A model generated the notes under the pieces. That model did not search any database and was not told the origin of the DNA. It saw nothing but the letters and a program-made list of their open reading frames with translations. Below, piece by piece: positions 9,838 to 20,943 of a DNA stretch of 64,000 bases. This DNA comes from Bifidobacterium moukalabense DSM 27321. Lineage in GTDB: Bacteria; Actinomycetota; Actinomycetes; Actinomycetales; Bifidobacteriaceae. Every line of letters starts with the position of its first letter. Position 1 is the stretch's first letter. Both the position numbers and the translations under genes were made by a program. The stretch spans positions 744,001-808,000 of the forward strand of contig NZ_AZMV01000007.1 in the NCBI RefSeq assembly GCF_000522505.1, written 5' to 3'.

Positions 9838-9893
9838 CCTCCCAAACCACCGACGCCTGCCGCCCTATCAGCGTCGGTGGTTTGGGAGGTTTT
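9838..9893 (+). terminator. Perfect 19-bp stem terminator
   Basis: CCTCCCAAACCACCGACGC (9838-9856) is the exact reverse complement of 9871-9889, with a 14-nt loop and TTTT following. It ends the amino-acid importer operon. The right arm contains one copy of the dispersed GTCGG motif described separately. Confidence 0.85.
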
Positions 9894-9989
9894 CAATCTG
9901 CCGACGGTGAATGGGTGGCAGGCGTCGGCGGATTGAGGGGCTTCGTGTTTTGCCGACGGTGAGTGTGTGGTCAGTGTCGGTGGTTTGGA
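9873..9989 (+). repeat. Three copies of a dispersed intergenic motif (GTCGGYRGWTTGRG/A)
   Basis: Copies lie at 9873-9886, 9924-9937 and 9976-9989, about 51-52 bp apart. The second and third are each preceded by TGCCGACGGTGA. Further copies occur at 17535-17548, 17587-17600 and 42691-42704. All six lie between genes, mostly at 3' ends. The pattern resembles a REP/BIME-type short palindromic repeat. Confidence 0.6.
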
Positions 9990-10073
9990 TTTTTGCGTTC
10001 ATATGGCAAAGGTTCGTGAGAACAAGGCGGTTTGTTTCGTACTTGGCATCATCAACCGATAGGCTAGGTAGCT

Positions 10074-11966
10074 ATGTGTGGAATCGTAGGATATGCAGGA
10101 AACGTCGAAACCGCGTGCGGCAAGCCTTTGGAAGTATGCCTTCAGGGACTGCAGCGCTTGGAATACCGCGGTTATGACTCGGCTGGTGTGGCGCTGACCG
10201 CGCCCGGCATGGGCCATGTGGAGGTGCGTAAGAAAGCCGGTCGTCTCGCCAATCTGGTGGAGGACGTCGAACGTAATCCGATGCCGCCGGCCACCGTGGG
10301 CATCGGCCACACCCGTTGGGCCACCAACGGCGTGCCGAACGACATCAATGCGCACCCGCACACCTCCCGTGACGGCAAGGTCGCCATCATCCACAACGGC
10401 ATCATCGAAAACGCCTCTCAGCTACGTCTCGACCTGCAGACCGAAGGCTACCACTTCTCCTCCGAGACCGATACCGAAGTCGCGGCCAAGCTGCTTGGCA
10501 AGATCACCGACAAAATCATCGAAGAGGAGGGCCGGCCCGATCTGTTCAAGGCAGTGCGTCGTCTTGCACGCATGCTTGAAGGCGCATTTACCATTCTGGC
10601 CACCGATTGCCGTCAGCCGGATATCGTGGTCGGCGCACGCCATGACTCACCGCTTGTGGTGGGGCTCGGCGAAGGCGAGAACTTCCTCGGATCCGATGTG
10701 GCCGCATTCGTGGCCTACACCAAGCGAGCCATGGAAATCGACCAGGACCAGGCCGTCATGGTCTCCGCCGATAAGGTGGTCGTCTCCGATTTCATGGGCA
10801 ACATCGTGCCCGACCCGAAGGTCTATACCGTGGACTGGGATGCTTCGGCCGCCGAAAAGGGCGGATGGGACTCCTTCATGGATAAGGAGATCCACGAGGA
10901 TCCGGCCGCCGTGCAGCGCACGCTGCTGGGCCGTCTCGATCGGGAAGGCAACCTCAACCTTGATGAGGTGCGTATCGACGAACATGACTTCAAGGCCATT
11001 GACAAGATCATCGTCATCGCCTGCGGCACCGCGGCATACGCCGGTTTGGTGGCCAAGTACGCCATCGAACACTGGGTGCGCATTCCGGTCGAAGTGGAGC
11101 TCGCCCACGAATTCCGCTACCGCGACCCGATTCTGACCCCGCGCACGCTCGTGGTGGCCATCTCGCAGTCCGGTGAGACCATGGATACGCTGATGGCCCT
11201 GCGCCATGCGCGCGAACAGGGTTCCAAGGTGCTGGCCATCTGCAACACCCAGGGTGCATCCATTCCTCGCGAATCCGACGCGGTGCTCTACACGCATGCC
11301 GGACCGGAAGTGGCCGTGGCCTCCACCAAGGCATTCGTGGCGCAGATCACCGCCGCCTACGTGCTGGGCCTGTATCTGGCGCAGATCAAGGGCGCGATGT
11401 TCCGTGACGAGATCCAGCAGACACTTGATTCCCTGAAGGACATGCCGCGCAAGATCCAGTGGGTGCTCGACACGCAGACCAAGGCCGTGCACGACGCGGC
11501 CGCACGGATGGTCGACGCGAAGTCCTTCCTGTTCCTCGGCCGTCATGTCGGTTATCCGGTGGCCATGGAAGGTGCGTTGAAGCTTAAGGAGATCGCCTAC
11601 ACCTTCACCGAAGGCTTCGCCGCCGGCGAATTGAAGCACGGGCCGATTGCACTGGTCGATGAAGGCGAACCGGTCGTATTCATCGTGCCGCCGGCACGTG
11701 GACGCAACGTGTTGCATGCCAAGGTCATTTCCGGCATCGAGGAGGTCAAGGCGCGTGGTGCATACATCATCGCCGTGGCCGAAGAGAACGATCCGGATGT
11801 GGAGCGGTATGCCGACGTGGTGTTCTGGCGCCCGGCCTGCCCGACGCTGATGAGCCCGCTCGTGGATGTGGTGCCGCTGCAGCTGTTCGCCATGGATATG
11901 GCCAAGCTCAAGAACTACGACGTGGACAAGCCGCGCAACCTCGCCAAGTCCGTCACCGTTGAGTAG
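10074..11966 (+). CDS. glmS: Glutamine-fructose-6-phosphate aminotransferase (isomerizing)
   Basis: GlmS makes glucosamine-6-phosphate from fructose-6-phosphate and glutamine, the first step to UDP-GlcNAc and cell wall. The N-terminus, MCGIVGYAGN, exposes Cys2 as the glutaminase nucleophile after Met removal. The N-terminal domain has GHTRWATNG (residues 81-89). Two SIS sugar-isomerase domains follow (ACGTAAYAG near 319; FLGRHVGYPVAMEGALKLKEIAY near 484), and the C-terminus ends in KSVTVE. The length of 630 residues is normal. No ribozyme-type leader was recognised in the 180 bp upstream. The next gene starts three bases after the stop. Confidence 0.97.
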   Translation: MCGIVGYAGNVETACGKPLEVCLQGLQRLEYRGYDSAGVALTAPGMGHVEVRKKAGRLANLVEDVERNPMPPATVGIGHTRWATNGVPNDINAHPHTSRDGKVAIIHNGIIENASQLRLDLQTEGYHFSSETDTEVAAKLLGKITDKIIEEEGRPDLFKAVRRLARMLEGAFTILATDCRQPDIVVGARHDSPLVVGLGEGENFLGSDVAAFVAYTKRAMEIDQDQAVMVSADKVVVSDFMGNIVPDPKVYTVDWDASAAEKGGWDSFMDKEIHEDPAAVQRTLLGRLDREGNLNLDEVRIDEHDFKAIDKIIVIACGTAAYAGLVAKYAIEHWVRIPVEVELAHEFRYRDPILTPRTLVVAISQSGETMDTLMALRHAREQGSKVLAICNTQGASIPRESDAVLYTHAGPEVAVASTKAFVAQITAAYVLGLYLAQIKGAMFRDEIQQTLDSLKDMPRKIQWVLDTQTKAVHDAAARMVDAKSFLFLGRHVGYPVAMEGALKLKEIAYTFTEGFAAGELKHGPIALVDEGEPVVFIVPPARGRNVLHAKVISGIEEVKARGAYIIAVAEENDPDVERYADVVFWRPACPTLMSPLVDVVPLQLFAMDMAKLKNYDVDKPRNLAKSVTVE

Positions 11967-11969
11967 CGT

Positions 11970-12764
11970 ATGGTTCCGGCGGAACCCGGCAGCGCCTCGC
12001 GGAAAGAGGTCGTGCTGCGTCAGGAGCGCAGACATAGATACGTGATTGCGGAACCTCATATTCCCTTCGAATATGAGGTTCTGTATGAGGATGACGGCAT
12101 CATCGTCATCGACAAGCCGCATTTCCTTGCGACTACGCCGCGCGGCATGTGGTACCGCGAGACGGCGCTGATACGGTTGCGCGAACGCTACGGTGAGCCG
12201 AATATCGTCCCGGCGCACCGGCTGGACCGGTTGACGGCGGGTGTCGTCGTGTTCGTGCGCAAACCGGAATTGCGCGGTGCCTATCAGATGCTGTTCCAGG
12301 AACGCAAGACCGTCAAAACCTACGAGTGTCTGGCACCACTCGCACCGATCATGCGGCCGCGGTACGGTACCGTCATGAGAATCGACCGTAATCGGCCGTT
12401 TCCGCTGGTACGCAGATCGCACATCGCGAAGGACCGGGGCAGGCTGCAGGCATATGAAATACCGGCGACGGTCAACGCGGAAAGCCTGGTCGAACGTGGC
12501 GACGATCCGCGTATCATCGGCGGCAAGACGGTGATCAGATATATCCTGCATCCGAGAACCGGTAAAACGCATCAGCTACGCGTGCACATGAACTCGCTGG
12601 GATTGCCGATTCTCGGTGATGATTTCTATCCGGAGATCATCCAGCGACCATATGATGACTTTTCGCGGCCGCTGGAACTGGTGGCGCGAAAACTTGAATT
12701 CGACGATCCAATAACGGGGGAGCGACGCATGTTCGTGTCCAAGGTGCCGCTCGGCAATGCATGA
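11970..12764 (+). CDS. RluA-family RNA pseudouridine synthase
   Basis: This 264-residue protein would convert a specific uridine in rRNA or tRNA to pseudouridine. The catalytic motif HRLDRLTAGV (Asp near residue 82) is the RluA/RluC/RluD signature, preceded by VIDKPHFLATTPRG and followed by HPRTGKTHQLRVHMNSLG. There is no N-terminal S4 domain, so it resembles single-domain RluA/RluE-like enzymes. It starts 3 bp after glmS and is probably translated from the same message; the pairing seems to be positional, not functional. The target site is unknown. Confidence 0.9.
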   Translation: MVPAEPGSASRKEVVLRQERRHRYVIAEPHIPFEYEVLYEDDGIIVIDKPHFLATTPRGMWYRETALIRLRERYGEPNIVPAHRLDRLTAGVVVFVRKPELRGAYQMLFQERKTVKTYECLAPLAPIMRPRYGTVMRIDRNRPFPLVRRSHIAKDRGRLQAYEIPATVNAESLVERGDDPRIIGGKTVIRYILHPRTGKTHQLRVHMNSLGLPILGDDFYPEIIQRPYDDFSRPLELVARKLEFDDPITGERRMFVSKVPLGNA

Positions 12765-12851
12765 CGGGCATGATGAGCCATATGCCTTCCGTTGTGGACG
12801 TCACCCTTTCCCGACATAAATGTGCGATAGGATGATTCTCTGCTTGATGGT

Positions 12852-12870
12852 CGGGTGGACAAGCCACCCG
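12852..12870 (+). promoter_or_regulatory. Leader hairpin before sstT
   Basis: CGGGTGG (12852-12858) pairs with CCACCCG (12864-12870) around the 5-nt loop ACAAG. It ends 21 bp before the sstT start, just ahead of the SD (GAGAGAAG). It could affect initiation or transcript stability; no known riboswitch was recognised. Confidence 0.4.
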
Positions 12871-12891
12871 ATAAAAACGAGAGAGAAGATT

Positions 12892-14184
12892 ATGAAGCAT
12901 ATTTCGGGAGCGGTCAGGGCCGCCATCGACAAATACAATGGCACGGAGCTGATCATCCGCATCATTGTCGGCCTGATCGCCGGCACCGTCCTTGCCCTGA
13001 TCATGCCGCACATGGCATGGATCGGCGAATTCGGTACCCTGTTCGTCAGTGCGCTGAAGGCTATTGCGCCGATTCTGGTGTTCGTGCTCGTGGCCAGTGC
13101 GCTCGCCCAGGGCGCGTCCAGGCTGGACCGCCGCTTTGGTACGGTGATTTTCCTGTACCTGTTCACCACCTTCCTATCCGCGGTCATAGCCGTGCTTACC
13201 TCCCGCGTCTTCCCGCAGACCCTGTCGCTGGGCAAGGCGGCCAAGGCCGATGTGGTGCCGCAGGGACTTTCCGAAGTGGTGCAGACGCTGCTGACCAACA
13301 TCGTGTCCAATCCGATTCAGGCCATGATCGACGGCAACTACATCTGCATCCTCATGTGGGCCTGCCTGTTCGGCCTGACCATGAAGGCCGTCGCCACCGA
13401 AAGCTCCAAGGCGTTCATGGCCAATGTGGCCGACGGCGTGTCCCAGGTGATTCGTTGGGTCATTAATCTCGCCCCGTTTGGCATCATGGGCCTTGTGTTC
13501 ACCAATGTGGCCGATAACGGTCTTGCGGCCTTCACCAAATACGGTTCGCTGCTCCTCCTGCTCGTCGGCACCATGCTGCTTATGGTGCTTGTATTCGGAC
13601 CGCTGGTCATCTTCCTCTACATACGCCGCAATCCGTATCCGCTGGTCTACCGCTGCTTCAAGGAATCCGGCGTGACCGCATTCTTCACCCGTTCATCCGC
13701 CGCCAACATTCCGGTCAACATGCAGCTGTGCGAAAAGCTTGGCCTTGACAAGGACATGTATTCCGTATCCATTCCGCTGGGCGCCACCATCAATATGAAC
13801 GGTGCCGCCGTGACCATCACCGTCATGGCCATGGCCGCCGCGAATACGCTCGGCATCCAGATCTCCCTGCCGGCCGCCATCCTGCTGTCCGTGGTCTCCG
13901 CGCTTGGCGCATGCGGCGCCTCCGGCGTGGCCGGCGGTTCGCTGCTGCTCATTCCGATGGCATGTTCGCTGTTCGGCATCAACAACGACATCGCCATGCA
14001 GGTGGTGGGCGTCGGTTTCATCATCGGCATCATCCAGGATTCCGTGGAAACCTGCCTGAATTCCGCCTCCGACGTGGAATTCGCGGCCACCGCCGAATAC
14101 CACTCCTGGCTCAGGCAGGGTCGTAGGCTGCCGGCCTTCATGTATTCCAAGAAGGAACGTCTGCAGCTCGGTATCGAAGCCTGA
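12892..14184 (+). CDS. sstT: Serine/threonine:sodium symporter
   Basis: A 430-residue dicarboxylate/amino acid:cation symporter (DAACS) family protein, closest in pattern to SstT, which imports Ser and Thr with Na+. Family motifs visible: TRSSAANIPVNMQLCEKLGL (the HP1 serine-rich tip), PLGATINMNGAAVTITVMAMAAA (NMNGxA), and GACGASGVAGGSLLLIP (HP2). About eight helices and two re-entrant loops are expected. ATG 12892 was chosen over upstream in-frame ATGs because GAGAGAAG precedes it and the protein then aligns with the family. Confidence 0.92.
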   Translation: MKHISGAVRAAIDKYNGTELIIRIIVGLIAGTVLALIMPHMAWIGEFGTLFVSALKAIAPILVFVLVASALAQGASRLDRRFGTVIFLYLFTTFLSAVIAVLTSRVFPQTLSLGKAAKADVVPQGLSEVVQTLLTNIVSNPIQAMIDGNYICILMWACLFGLTMKAVATESSKAFMANVADGVSQVIRWVINLAPFGIMGLVFTNVADNGLAAFTKYGSLLLLLVGTMLLMVLVFGPLVIFLYIRRNPYPLVYRCFKESGVTAFFTRSSAANIPVNMQLCEKLGLDKDMYSVSIPLGATINMNGAAVTITVMAMAAANTLGIQISLPAAILLSVVSALGACGASGVAGGSLLLIPMACSLFGINNDIAMQVVGVGFIIGIIQDSVETCLNSASDVEFAATAEYHSWLRQGRRLPAFMYSKKERLQLGIEA

Positions 14185-14250
14185 CCGATATGGCGCATAT
14201 GGCGCCGACCTTCCGCCCGTCGGTCGGTCATGTTGCATTTTGGTCTCGTG

Positions 14251-15252
14251 TCAGCTGACTGAGGCGCGTTCTATGAGGGTGGTTTCGATGGTTCGCCTGG
14301 TATTGGCGGGCACGAAGCCGCCCTCGCATTGTCTGATGATCATGTCGAAGGCCTGGCGTCCGATTTCGGCGAACGGCATGCGCATGGTGGTCAATCCCAA
14401 CCTTGGAACCATGCCGACAAGCGAATCGTCCACGCCCATCACGCTCACATCTTCCGGGACTCGCCTACCTGCGGCACGCAGTCCAAGGATCGCGCCGTAG
14501 GCCATCTGATCGTTTGCGGCGTAAACGGCCGTGCAGTCGGGCTCATTCGCCAGCGCGAGGCCTGCCTGATAGCCGCTGTCAGCGTTCCAATCGCCCCTGT
14601 ACAGCGGTGGAACGGCGATTCCCGACCTCCGTAATGTGTCCTGCCAGCCCTGCTGGCGGATGTGTGCCGCACGGGAGATGACCGGCCCGGCAATGTGGTA
14701 GACCGTGCGATGACCGCGCTCGAGCAGATATTCGACCGCGGTCTTGGCGCAACCGTAGTTGTCGGCGTCGACGGTGGGGCAGTGGGCGGCGGGCTCCTCT
14801 GCGATGATCGCCACCGGCAGCTCCTTGTCCGGCTCGTAGGTGTTGAAATCGTCGATGTATTCCTGCAATACGATGATCACCCCATCGACGGGTAGTTGCC
14901 GCATCCGTTCGACGGCCGACTGCAACGTATGGCCGTTGCCTTTGACGATGTGCTGCACGGTCACCGCATATCCTTGTAATTGGGCGGCCTCGGCGATGGC
15001 GTTGAGGATTCGCGAGTTGCCATAGGAGGTCATGTCGAACAGCACGACGCCGATGTTTTGGAAACGGCCGTGTTTGAGGGCGCGTGCGGCGGCATTCGGC
15101 CTGTAACCAAGTTTCGCCATGGCCTCTTCGACGCGTTGGCGCGTTTCCTTTTTGACGGCCTTGCCGCCATTGGCCACGCGGGATACGGTCTGTGCGGATA
15201 CGCCGGCTTCCGCGGCGACGTCCTGCATGGATACGGATTGCGGTCGTTCCAT
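14251..15252 (-). CDS. LacI-family transcriptional regulator
   Basis: A 333-residue sugar-responsive repressor. The N-terminal helix-turn-helix is VSMQDVAAEAGVSAQTVSRVANGG (residues 7-30), with the hinge helix near RPNAAARALKHGR. The rest is a periplasmic-binding-like effector domain (IGVVLFD, VDGVIIVLQEY, GVDDSLVGMVPRLGLTTMR). It is divergent from the GH42 gene, and a LacI-type operator lies between them. A matching operator in front of the GH51 gene suggests it controls both enzymes. The effector is probably a galacto- or arabino-oligosaccharide product (inferred). Confidence 0.93.
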   Translation of the reverse strand: MERPQSVSMQDVAAEAGVSAQTVSRVANGGKAVKKETRQRVEEAMAKLGYRPNAAARALKHGRFQNIGVVLFDMTSYGNSRILNAIAEAAQLQGYAVTVQHIVKGNGHTLQSAVERMRQLPVDGVIIVLQEYIDDFNTYEPDKELPVAIIAEEPAAHCPTVDADNYGCAKTAVEYLLERGHRTVYHIAGPVISRAAHIRQQGWQDTLRRSGIAVPPLYRGDWNADSGYQAGLALANEPDCTAVYAANDQMAYGAILGLRAAGRRVPEDVSVMGVDDSLVGMVPRLGLTTMRMPFAEIGRQAFDMIIRQCEGGFVPANTRRTIETTLIERASVS

Positions 15253-15331
15253 TATTGCGTCCCCATTGTTGTCCGGATATGTTTTCGTAATCATTATAGG
15301 GGATTGCAGCGCACATAAGCCACGCCATGAT

Positions 15332-15372
15332 TTGCTGGCGTTTCTCTCGATGTTAGAATGATAGCGCAAACA
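15332..15372 (+). promoter_or_regulatory. GH42 promoter with overlapping LacI-type operator
   Basis: A -35-like TTGCTG (15332-15337) and -10-like TAGAAT (15354-15359) are separated by 16 bp. TGATAGCGCAAACA at 15359-15372 fits the LacI-family operator pattern TGnnAnCGnnnnCA with the central CG, and overlaps the expected start site, a position that blocks initiation. It is 11/14 identical to the site at 19285-19298. Confidence 0.6.
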
Positions 15373-15435
15373 TTTTGGTTGTCGACGTTGTGTCGAGCGG
15401 CGTGGACTGCCTTGCATATCGTTACGAAGGAGTGA

Positions 15436-17511
<2,076 letters not shown>

Positions 17512-17552
17512 TCGCAGGCCAATCACACATAGCCGTCGGTAGATTGAGCAAT

Positions 17553-17602
17553 CACCCAAGCCGCCGACGGCTGCATGCGTCTGGGCGTCGGCGGTTTGGG
17601 TG
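17553..17602 (+). terminator. Bidirectional hairpin between convergent GH42 and GH51 genes
   Basis: CACCCAAGCCGCCGACG (17553-17569) pairs with CGTCGGCGGTTTGGGTG (17586-17602), a 17-bp stem with one G-T mismatch or wobble. It lies between the convergent stops at 17511 and 17631. Both it and the flank at 17535-17548 carry the dispersed GTCGG motif. Confidence 0.75.
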
Positions 17603-17630
17603 GTTCTTGGACTGCCGATGCTCGGAAGGC

Positions 17631-19190
17631 CTATGCGTGGAATTCCACGGCGGCCCAGCTGATTGCCGGTAGAGTGGATGAAATGGTACCGTCCGCGACG
17701 GTAACGGTCAGGCTCCGCGGCACGACGGCTGTCGGGTCGTCGGCGGTATTGCATCTATGCGGGTCGTCGTCATGCAGCATGATCGCCTTGTCCACACCGC
17801 AGGCGGCGGCGTCGAAACCGGGCAGACCGGCCAATGAGATGACGACGTCGTGCGCGTCGACAGCATCGCGGTTCACCATCAGCAGCAGGCCGGTGCGGGA
17901 ATCGTCATCCCAGGTGATCACCGAATCAAGGGCACTGGTCGGACCGAACGATTCCGTCCCGACTTCCGGAGAGTCGATGGTTGGGCTATAGGCGGTGCCG
18001 CGGGCATGGCGCGCCGCCTCGGCGAACGGATAGAACACGGTCTGACGCCACGCCGGTCCATTCTCCTCGGCCATGATCGGCGCAATCACATTGACCAGCT
18101 GTGCACGTGAGGCGGAGCGCACGCGATCGCAATGCTTGAGCAGCATGATCATCAACGATCCCTCAACCACCGCATCGGCCGCATTGTAGATGTCTTCCAG
18201 CAGATGCGGTGCCTTTGGCCACGGCTCATGATGAAGGTCCTTGCCGGACTGCGCCTTCCACTCGGCCTCCTGCCGGTTCCATACGTCGGAATACCAGGCG
18301 CCCCACTCGTCGAACGACAATGCGATATCATGATCGCCATGGTGCGCGGCCTTGGCCTCGTCGGCACATTCGGCGACCGTGGCGATGAATCGCTGCATGT
18401 CCTGCGCGCTGGCCAGGTAATCCTGCAGTGACTTCGCGCCACGCTCGTAGTAGTAGGCGTGGCAGGAGACGAAGTCGAGGTTGTCGTATGCCTTGGTGAG
18501 CACATTGCGTTCCCATGAGCCGAAGGTCGGCATATGTGCGTTGGAGGAGCCGCAGGCCACCAGCTCCAAGCCTGATTCCGCCAGCTTCATGGCATGTGCG
18601 ACGCGGTCCACGGCGGCCGCATACTCGTCGGGGCTCATATGCCCGACCTGCCAGGGGCCATCCATCTCGTTGCCGATGCACCACATCTTGATGTCCATTG
18701 GCTCGGCGATGCCATTGCCTACACGGCGGTCGGCCAATTCGGTGCCAGGTGCGCCGTTGACGTACTCCAGTTCCTCGAGTGCGGCCTTCAATCCACGGGT
18801 GCCCATATTGACGGCCAGCATGATTTCGGTGCCGACCTTTCTGCTCCAACGGTAGAAATCATCGATGCCCACTTCGTTGGTTTCAGTGCTATGCCAGGCG
18901 AGATCACGCCGTACCGGGCGTAGTTCGCGCGGGCCGGTGCCGTCCTCCCAGTTGTAGGCGGAGACGAAATTGCCGCCGGGATAGCGCACGCAGGTCACGC
19001 CCAGTTCCCTGACCAGGTCGATGACGTCCTGCCTGAAGCCGTTCTCATCGGCGGTGGGGTGGCCGGGCTCGTAGATGCCGCCGTATACGCAGCGGCCGAG
19101 ATGCTCCACGAAGGAGCCGAAGATGCGTGGGGGAATATCGGCGACGGCGTCGTCTGCCTGTACTGTGATTCTTCCGGTTGTAGGGGTCAT
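17631..19190 (-). CDS. GH51 alpha-L-arabinofuranosidase
   Basis: A 519-residue intracellular GH51 enzyme that removes terminal alpha-L-arabinofuranosyl groups from arabino-oligosaccharides. Recognised features: PRIFGSFVEHLGRCVYGGIYEPGHP near residues 21-45, CVRYPGGNFVSAYNWEDG, the acid/base Glu in WCIGNEMDGPWQ (residues about 170-181), and the nucleophile in ALSFDEWGAWY (about 288-298). The C-terminal beta-sandwich is complete. The SD on the minus strand is AAAGGA. It converges on the GH42 gene and shares an operator type with it, suggesting joint use of arabinose-decorated galactans. Confidence 0.95.
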   Translation of the reverse strand: MTPTTGRITVQADDAVADIPPRIFGSFVEHLGRCVYGGIYEPGHPTADENGFRQDVIDLVRELGVTCVRYPGGNFVSAYNWEDGTGPRELRPVRRDLAWHSTETNEVGIDDFYRWSRKVGTEIMLAVNMGTRGLKAALEELEYVNGAPGTELADRRVGNGIAEPMDIKMWCIGNEMDGPWQVGHMSPDEYAAAVDRVAHAMKLAESGLELVACGSSNAHMPTFGSWERNVLTKAYDNLDFVSCHAYYYERGAKSLQDYLASAQDMQRFIATVAECADEAKAAHHGDHDIALSFDEWGAWYSDVWNRQEAEWKAQSGKDLHHEPWPKAPHLLEDIYNAADAVVEGSLMIMLLKHCDRVRSASRAQLVNVIAPIMAEENGPAWRQTVFYPFAEAARHARGTAYSPTIDSPEVGTESFGPTSALDSVITWDDDSRTGLLLMVNRDAVDAHDVVISLAGLPGFDAAACGVDKAIMLHDDDPHRCNTADDPTAVVPRSLTVTVADGTISSTLPAISWAAVEFHA

Positions 19191-19275
19191 GGGATCTCAG
19201 GTCCTTTCCTGTGCGTATCTCAGGAGTCCGTCGCGTCATCCTTGCTACCTCGCATACGCGACGCGACCCATCAGA

Positions 19276-19298
19276 ATTATATCATGTTAGCGTGAACA
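19276..19298 (-). promoter_or_regulatory. GH51 promoter -10 and LacI-type operator
   Basis: On the minus strand TATAAT (plus-strand 19276-19281) forms a perfect -10. TGTTAGCGTGAACA (plus strand 19285-19298) has the LacI-family layout TGTTnnCGnnAACA and sits in the -35/-10 spacer, so a bound repressor would block polymerase. It is also in the intergenic region ahead of the binding-protein gene, so it may control both directions. Confidence 0.6.
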
Positions 19299-19463
19299 AT
19301 GCTGAGATTGCAGCATTTTAAGGGAAGAAACGTGCTCGCGGAAAGAGGCCATATCTTCAGCAAATCTCTACCGCAACGCGACCGTGCATCCATCATCCTG
19401 ACGTACACTCGAAAACGTATTGCGCATGAGGGCATCACAACACACGGGATGAAGGGAGCGGGC

Positions 19464-20879
19464 GTGAGGCTGAAGTTGGTGAAACGACTGGTCGCCGTCT
19501 GCTGCGCCGGCATTATGGCGGCGAGCGCCGCGGCCTGCGGAGCCAGCCAGGATACCCGTACCGAAATCACCGTATGGTCGTGGGAACCCAGCATGAAGTC
19601 GGTGATTGCCGGTTTCGAAAAGGAGAATCCCGACATTCATGTGATCTGGAAGAACACCAGCGGCTACGACAAGCTCAACAATGCCATTCAGGACGGCTAT
19701 GGCACCCCTGATGTGGTGCAGCTCGAATATTATGCGTTGCGGCAGTATGCGGTAAGCGGTCAGTTGGTCGATATCACCGACAGGGCCGACAGCTACCAGG
19801 ATTTCTTCACGCCTGGCACGTGGTCGTCGGTGCAGCTCAACGATCGCATCTACGGCCTGCCGATGGATTCCGGCCCGATGGCGTTCTTCTATAACGAGGA
19901 TGTATTCGAGCAGGCCGGGGTGGACGCCTCCGGGATTCGCACGTGGGATGACTACTATGAGGCGGCTAAGAAACTCAAGGCGATAGGCGTATACATCACG
20001 GCGGATTCCGGCGACGCCAGCTTCTACGATGCGATGATCTGGCTGGCCGGTGGCCGTCCGTTCTCCGCCTCCAACGACGGCAAGAACGTGAGCATCAATC
20101 TGACCGATGATTCGGGTACCAGAAAGTTCACCGAATTCTGGCAGAAGATGATTGACGAAGGGTTGGTCAACACCAGTCTGAGCACATGGTCCGACGGATG
20201 GAAGGAAGCCGTGGGCAACGGCACCATCGCGTCCCTGTTCTCCGGTGCGTGGATGCCGTCGCTGCTGATGTCGGACCTGCCCGGCGCCGCGGGCCTATGG
20301 CGTGTGGCCCAGATGCCGACGCCGGACGGCAAGGCCACCACGTCGGAAAATGGCGGGTCGGCGCTTGCCGTGCTGCAGCGCTCACGCAAGCCCGAAGCCT
20401 CATACCGGTTCATTGAATACGCATGCCATGAGGCCGATGGCATCAAGGCGCGTGTGGACGGCGGCGCATTCCCCGCCGACAATGACACTCTGTCCGATGC
20501 GGAATTCCTCGGCAAGACCACGGTGACCGATGATCGGGGCATCGAAGTGCCGTATTTTGGTGGGCAGGAATACAATCGGGTGCTTTCACAGGCTGCGGAG
20601 AACGTGTCGACGGGCTATCAGTATCTGCCATTCGAGGTGTATGCGCGAAGCGACTTCCGTTCCACCGTGGGCAAGGCCTACAAGTGGGCCACCTTGTTGC
20701 GCCGCGAGCAGGACAGACTGAACATCATCGCCGCCGGGGGCGAGACCGACGCCTCCGACATCGGCGACGCCTTGAAGAACACCGATTCCTCCGACCGTCT
20801 CAAGCTCAAGGGCGGCATTGCGCTCTGGCAGAGAGATCTGAAGGAGTATGGCGCCAACCAAGGTTTCACCATCCAGTAG
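19464..20879 (+). CDS. Orphan sugar ABC transporter substrate-binding lipoprotein
   Basis: A family 1 solute-binding protein of 471 residues from GTG 19464, chosen because GAAGGGAG lies 6-13 bp upstream; an in-frame ATG at 19449 is less well placed. The signal peptide ends in the lipobox SAAACG. The mature protein begins with ITVWSWEPSMKSVIAGFEKENPDI, typical of carbohydrate-binding proteins, and contains PMAFFYNEDVFEQAGVD. It is divergent from GH51 with a shared LacI-type operator, so an arabino- or galacto-oligosaccharide ligand is likely. No permease genes follow: the next gene is coaX on the other strand. Confidence 0.88.
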   Translation: MRLKLVKRLVAVCCAGIMAASAAACGASQDTRTEITVWSWEPSMKSVIAGFEKENPDIHVIWKNTSGYDKLNNAIQDGYGTPDVVQLEYYALRQYAVSGQLVDITDRADSYQDFFTPGTWSSVQLNDRIYGLPMDSGPMAFFYNEDVFEQAGVDASGIRTWDDYYEAAKKLKAIGVYITADSGDASFYDAMIWLAGGRPFSASNDGKNVSINLTDDSGTRKFTEFWQKMIDEGLVNTSLSTWSDGWKEAVGNGTIASLFSGAWMPSLLMSDLPGAAGLWRVAQMPTPDGKATTSENGGSALAVLQRSRKPEASYRFIEYACHEADGIKARVDGGAFPADNDTLSDAEFLGKTTVTDDRGIEVPYFGGQEYNRVLSQAAENVSTGYQYLPFEVYARSDFRSTVGKAYKWATLLRREQDRLNIIAAGGETDASDIGDALKNTDSSDRLKLKGGIALWQRDLKEYGANQGFTIQ

Positions 20880-20943
20880 ATAAAGCGTACGGGCGCGCAT
20901 GCAGGGCGGCGGGGCCGTACCCTGCCGCAGGGAGGCCGTATGC

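Noticed and set aside
10647..12572. 641-codon minus-strand frame opposite glmS and the pseudouridine synthase.
   Set aside because: It is antisense to two clear genes and has His/Arg/Gly-rich shadow composition.
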